From the IMG/VR virus record IMGVR_UViG_3300033142_000846, positions 1 to 22,002 of that record: a stretch of 22,002 bases of DNA; one strand, given 5' to 3'. Below the pieces are notes generated by a model. It was not told the DNA's origin. It ran no database searches and saw only the letters and a list, made by a program, of their open reading frames with translations. This document shows, piece by piece, positions 19,307 through 22,002 of this stretch (its first letter is position 1; the number at the start of each line of letters is the position of its first letter). Source of the DNA: a virus. A program made the position numbers and the translations under genes.

Positions 19307-20758
19307 ATGTCTCAATCCATATCTCTACCGTACCAATTCACACTACGGGACTATCAGCAACCGATATGGGACTACTTCCTCCAGAATAAGCCAGGACTAC
19401 GTGGATTAGCTATCTGGCCCAGGAGAAACGGGAAGGATATAGTATCACTGAATATACTGATCGCCAAGGCCATCCAGAAGGTTGGTCTTTATTTGTATAT
19501 AGGCCCTTTGCATACCCAGACCAGACAGATCGTGTGGATGGGCACGGACGACGACGGTAAGAGATTCCTCGACTATATACCACCACAGATCATCGCCAAG
19601 AAGCGCAACGCTGTCATGGAGATCGACCTTATCAATGGGTCAATGATCAAGATCGTGGGTAGTGACCAATACGATAACCTTATGGGGCTAAACGCCCAAG
19701 GTGCTATATTCACTGAGTACAGTTTACAGAAACCAGCTGCCTGGGATTACATCCGTCCTATGATGGCAAACAACGGTGGATGGGCCTTGTTCAACGGTAC
19801 ACCTCGTGGACTGAACCACATGTACAATATGTCGAACATGGCTAAGAAGAACGATGCTTGGTTCTACCAGTATCTGACTCGGGACGATACCGGCTATCCT
19901 ACTTTGGCTGCTATACAAGCCGACCGTGAAGCTGGTATGAAAGAGAGCCTGATCGAGCAAGAGTACTACGTCAGTTGGGATTCCTCAGCTGAAGATGTAT
20001 TCATACCATTGGACTTGATAGCTCCAACCCTGGAGAACGAGATACCAGAAGCAGACTACATGGGTCAGCCACGAATCTTCGGAGTGGATGTAGCCTATGC
20101 TGCTAAAGGTGATAAGGCTGTTATCACTTACCGACAAGGGCGCAAGGTCCACTGGATCAGATGGTACCAGGGTATGGATAACATGGCGTTCGCCAACGAG
20201 ATTAGCCGACTGTCTAAGATCATCAATCCTCATATCATCAACATTGACGCTGGGCGGGGTGAGGGTGTCATATCCCGACTAGAGCAACTAGGTCACACAG
20301 AGCAAGTAAGATGGGTTCACTTCGGCGGTAAGGTCTACGAAGAAGGTATCTATAACATGAAGGCCTTGATGTGGATACGAATGCTTGCATGGTTCCAAGA
20401 CGATAACAGACCAGACCTTTCTAACCTTGACGAATCACCTTATACTAACGAAGATGTAGAAGAGCAGTTGATACAAGAGCTCTCCACTCCGTTCATGCTC
20501 CTAGACGAGAAGCAACAAGTACGGGTCGAACCTAAATCCTCGCTCAAGGCTAGAGGTGAGAGTTCTCCTGATCTGGCCGAATCTCTGGGATTGACCTTTG
20601 CTGAGGAGGTTGAACTTGACGAATTACCTGATCCTCGACTAGAGGCTATGGGTGTTACTCCCGATATGATGGCGGCGATGCAACTCACTGAACAACAAGG
20701 TGAGTACGACTGTCTCAACTATATGGACAAGATGATGGGTGGATACGATGGAATCTAA
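19307..20758 (+). CDS. Terminase large subunit
   Basis: This 483-aa protein is the DNA-packaging motor. The ATPase domain has Walker A WPRRNGKD at 37-44 (the RRxGKD form found in many phage terminases), a Walker B ending in catalytic E137 (GAIFTEYS) and coupling motif FNGTPRG at 162-168. The RNase H-like nuclease domain has D261 (FGVDVAY), D314 (NIDAGRGEG) and D422 (SSPDLAESLGL). The length is normal. The ATG is preceded by CCCGTTCACACT with no Shine-Dalgarno, unlike almost every other gene here. It is the first gene after the late promoter, directly downstream of the foldback RNA unit. Confidence 0.95.
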   Translation: MSQSISLPYQFTLRDYQQPIWDYFLQNKPGLRGLAIWPRRNGKDIVSLNILIAKAIQKVGLYLYIGPLHTQTRQIVWMGTDDDGKRFLDYIPPQIIAKKRNAVMEIDLINGSMIKIVGSDQYDNLMGLNAQGAIFTEYSLQKPAAWDYIRPMMANNGGWALFNGTPRGLNHMYNMSNMAKKNDAWFYQYLTRDDTGYPTLAAIQADREAGMKESLIEQEYYVSWDSSAEDVFIPLDLIAPTLENEIPEADYMGQPRIFGVDVAYAAKGDKAVITYRQGRKVHWIRWYQGMDNMAFANEISRLSKIINPHIINIDAGRGEGVISRLEQLGHTEQVRWVHFGGKVYEEGIYNMKALMWIRMLAWFQDDNRPDLSNLDESPYTNEDVEEQLIQELSTPFMLLDEKQQVRVEPKSSLKARGESSPDLAESLGLTFAEEVELDELPDPRLEAMGVTPDMMAAMQLTEQQGEYDCLNYMDKMMGGYDGI

Positions 20759-21329
20759 ACTCACTACCGTTACTTATGCTCTCATTGAACGATTGCGCAA
20801 TCTGGGGTTGGCTCAATCCTACCTAGTTGTTCCGGCCCCAGCTCTTGCCCATGAAACTCTATTCGGTTATTGGCATGCACTCGAAGCAGCCGATACCCTC
20901 AAGTATCGCTGGTCTTATATCGAATCACCGACCGCGGGTGCCATAGTCGACCATGTAAAGAATTCTGTTCATTGTTACAATGTCGTGGATGTATCTAATG
21001 GTCTGGTCCTAGCTGACTTCTCCCTTGGTCCTTTCACTGGTCGAGCTGCACAGATTCACTTCAGTATGCTCCCAGGTCAACCTACCGCTCTTAGTGCATT
21101 CTTGGCCGATAAGGTCAGTGACATGATCTTACTGCATTGGAAAGACGTAGTGGGGTTAGAGGAATCATTTGTAGAGACTCTGTTCGGGATAACCCCTACT
21201 AAGAACAGGGTTGCTTGTATATTCATTCGTAAGGCCGGATTCAAAACTATGGGTACTCTAGTATCTGGTACTAAATATTTAAACGAGGTCTGCGACGGTC
21301 TCTTAACTACTAAATCGAGGAAAGCATAA
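20748..21329 (+). CDS. GNAT acetyltransferase-like phage protein
   Basis: It is 193 aa from ATG at 20748; a GTG at 20739 is possible, but the ATG is better placed after GGGTGG. It overlaps the end of the terminase gene by 11 nt. The C-terminal part (ETLFGITPTKNRVACIFIRK, AGFKTMGTL) has the N-x-x-A...F-x-x-K-x-GF pattern of GNAT-fold proteins, as in phage proteins of the T7 gp13/DUF2824 type encoded among virion genes. The N-terminal half is less clear. Whether it is an active acetyltransferase or a structural/assembly factor cannot be told. Confidence 0.7.
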   Translation: MESKLTTVTYALIERLRNLGLAQSYLVVPAPALAHETLFGYWHALEAADTLKYRWSYIESPTAGAIVDHVKNSVHCYNVVDVSNGLVLADFSLGPFTGRAAQIHFSMLPGQPTALSAFLADKVSDMILLHWKDVVGLEESFVETLFGITPTKNRVACIFIRKAGFKTMGTLVSGTKYLNEVCDGLLTTKSRKA

Positions 21330-22002
21330 TGGGTGGCTCATCAGCTCCAACTCCGGCTCCATACGGTTATGACGCTCAAGGTAACCCCGTATCTAAAGCA
21401 GAACGGGATGCCTGGAACGCTCGGCTAGCTGCATCGGGTCGTACATCGCAACAAGAATACGATTATCAAATTCAACAGCAGCAACAAAATCAGTATCTGA
21501 ACATGTTTGCTGGAGCCGGTGGGCACGCTCCTTCTGGTGGACATTCTCCTTCAGGTCCTACTCGTGAGGAAATCGACGAACAGAATCGAATTACCACTGG
21601 TCAGAACGATCTTGACAAAGCATATGGTAACTATCTGGAAGCATCTGGTTCAGCAACTGAGTACATCAATCAACAGATCAGCGATCAACGAACTAACGCC
21701 GCTTTACTGGGTGTAGACTTCAACATCACTGATCAGCAGAAGTCTGATCGTATCAGTAACTACTTCGCAAGTATATACAACGAGACTGACTTCACTCAGC
21801 TGACTGATTTAAACGAGGAGTTCGGTGATCCGGAGAATCCGCTGGAATTCTTGATTCAACGTGGTGTAGCCGTTGACCCTGGGGAAGATGAATCTAACCC
21901 AGTCACGGAATCAGGCGGTGTACAAGGTACTCGTGGAGGCGGAACGCTTTCAGCAGGTCTACTCGAAGAGGACCCACTAGCTTCAGCTTCTTCTATTTTG
22001 GG
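21329..22002 (+). CDS. Virion protein-like gene, 3' end outside the window
   Basis: The ATG overlaps the upstream stop (TAATG). 224 codons are visible with no stop before the right edge. The sequence is rich in Gly, Ser, Gln and Asn: MGGSSAPTPAPYGYDAQGNP, a QIQQQQQNQ stretch at about 53-61, Gly/Pro/Ser-rich linkers and acidic segments. This is typical of phage virion or internal head proteins encoded after the terminase, but no specific family is recognised and it is not an obvious portal. Confidence 0.65.
   Translation, partial: MGGSSAPTPAPYGYDAQGNPVSKAERDAWNARLAASGRTSQQEYDYQIQQQQQNQYLNMFAGAGGHAPSGGHSPSGPTREEIDEQNRITTGQNDLDKAYGNYLEASGSATEYINQQISDQRTNAALLGVDFNITDQQKSDRISNYFASIYNETDFTQLTDLNEEFGDPENPLEFLIQRGVAVDPGEDESNPVTESGGVQGTRGGGTLSAGLLEEDPLASASSIL

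Overview
This window looks like the replication and early-gene half, plus the start of the virion-gene half, of a tailed double-stranded DNA bacteriophage. The evidence is a family A DNA polymerase, an SF2 helicase, a Cas4-like nuclease, a DUF669 SSB-like protein, an AAA_24/Sak4-like ATPase, a RepB-type primase fused to a DUF3987-type helicase, and a large terminase. Genes are tightly packed with ATGA/TAATG overlaps and Shine-Dalgarno starts. The protein set fits a virulent phage of a Gram-negative (probably gammaproteobacterial) host. Host and phage genus cannot be fixed from the sequence alone. No integrase, CI-like repressor, tRNA or CRISPR array is visible.

Layout. (1) 1-8389, leftward replication/recombination operon. 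In transcription order: an abundant-looking acidic protein, several small conserved phage proteins, the Sak4-like ATPase, the DUF669 protein, more small proteins, the Cas4-like nuclease, the helicase, and the polymerase, which runs off the left edge. (2) 8390-8645, divergent control region with two extended -10 promoters. (3) 8646-12572, rightward operon: primase-helicase, a 57-aa protein, a possible small terminase, a zinc-ribbon protein and a PD-(D/E)XK resolvase-like nuclease, ending in two terminators. (4) 12674-16545, leftward cluster of small unknown genes, including three tandem paralogues, two proteins sharing a C-terminal motif and two membrane proteins. It is driven by a promoter at 16623-16651 and punctuated by intergenic hairpins. 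(5) 16546-19306, a largely noncoding control region. It holds an array of 9-bp repeats, GCGAGC-type repeats, a run of five perfect hairpins, one small leftward gene with its own promoter and terminator, one small rightward ORF, a tandem hairpin repeat, a ~303-nt near-perfect foldback, two terminators and the late promoter. (6) 19307-22002, rightward virion genes: large terminase, acetyltransferase-like protein and the start of a virion protein.

The most unusual object is the 18724-19026 foldback. Its two arms differ at 11 transition positions, and all 11 give G-U pairs in plus-strand RNA; none gives A-C. This points to a structured RNA made from the plus strand, ended by two terminators just upstream of the terminase promoter. 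A second theme is a 9-mer (consensus ATTTAGAYC) found as a six-copy tandem array in the noncoding region and again at the control regions of the primase and terminase genes. This suggests one DNA-binding protein may connect the origin-like region with both rightward promoters.
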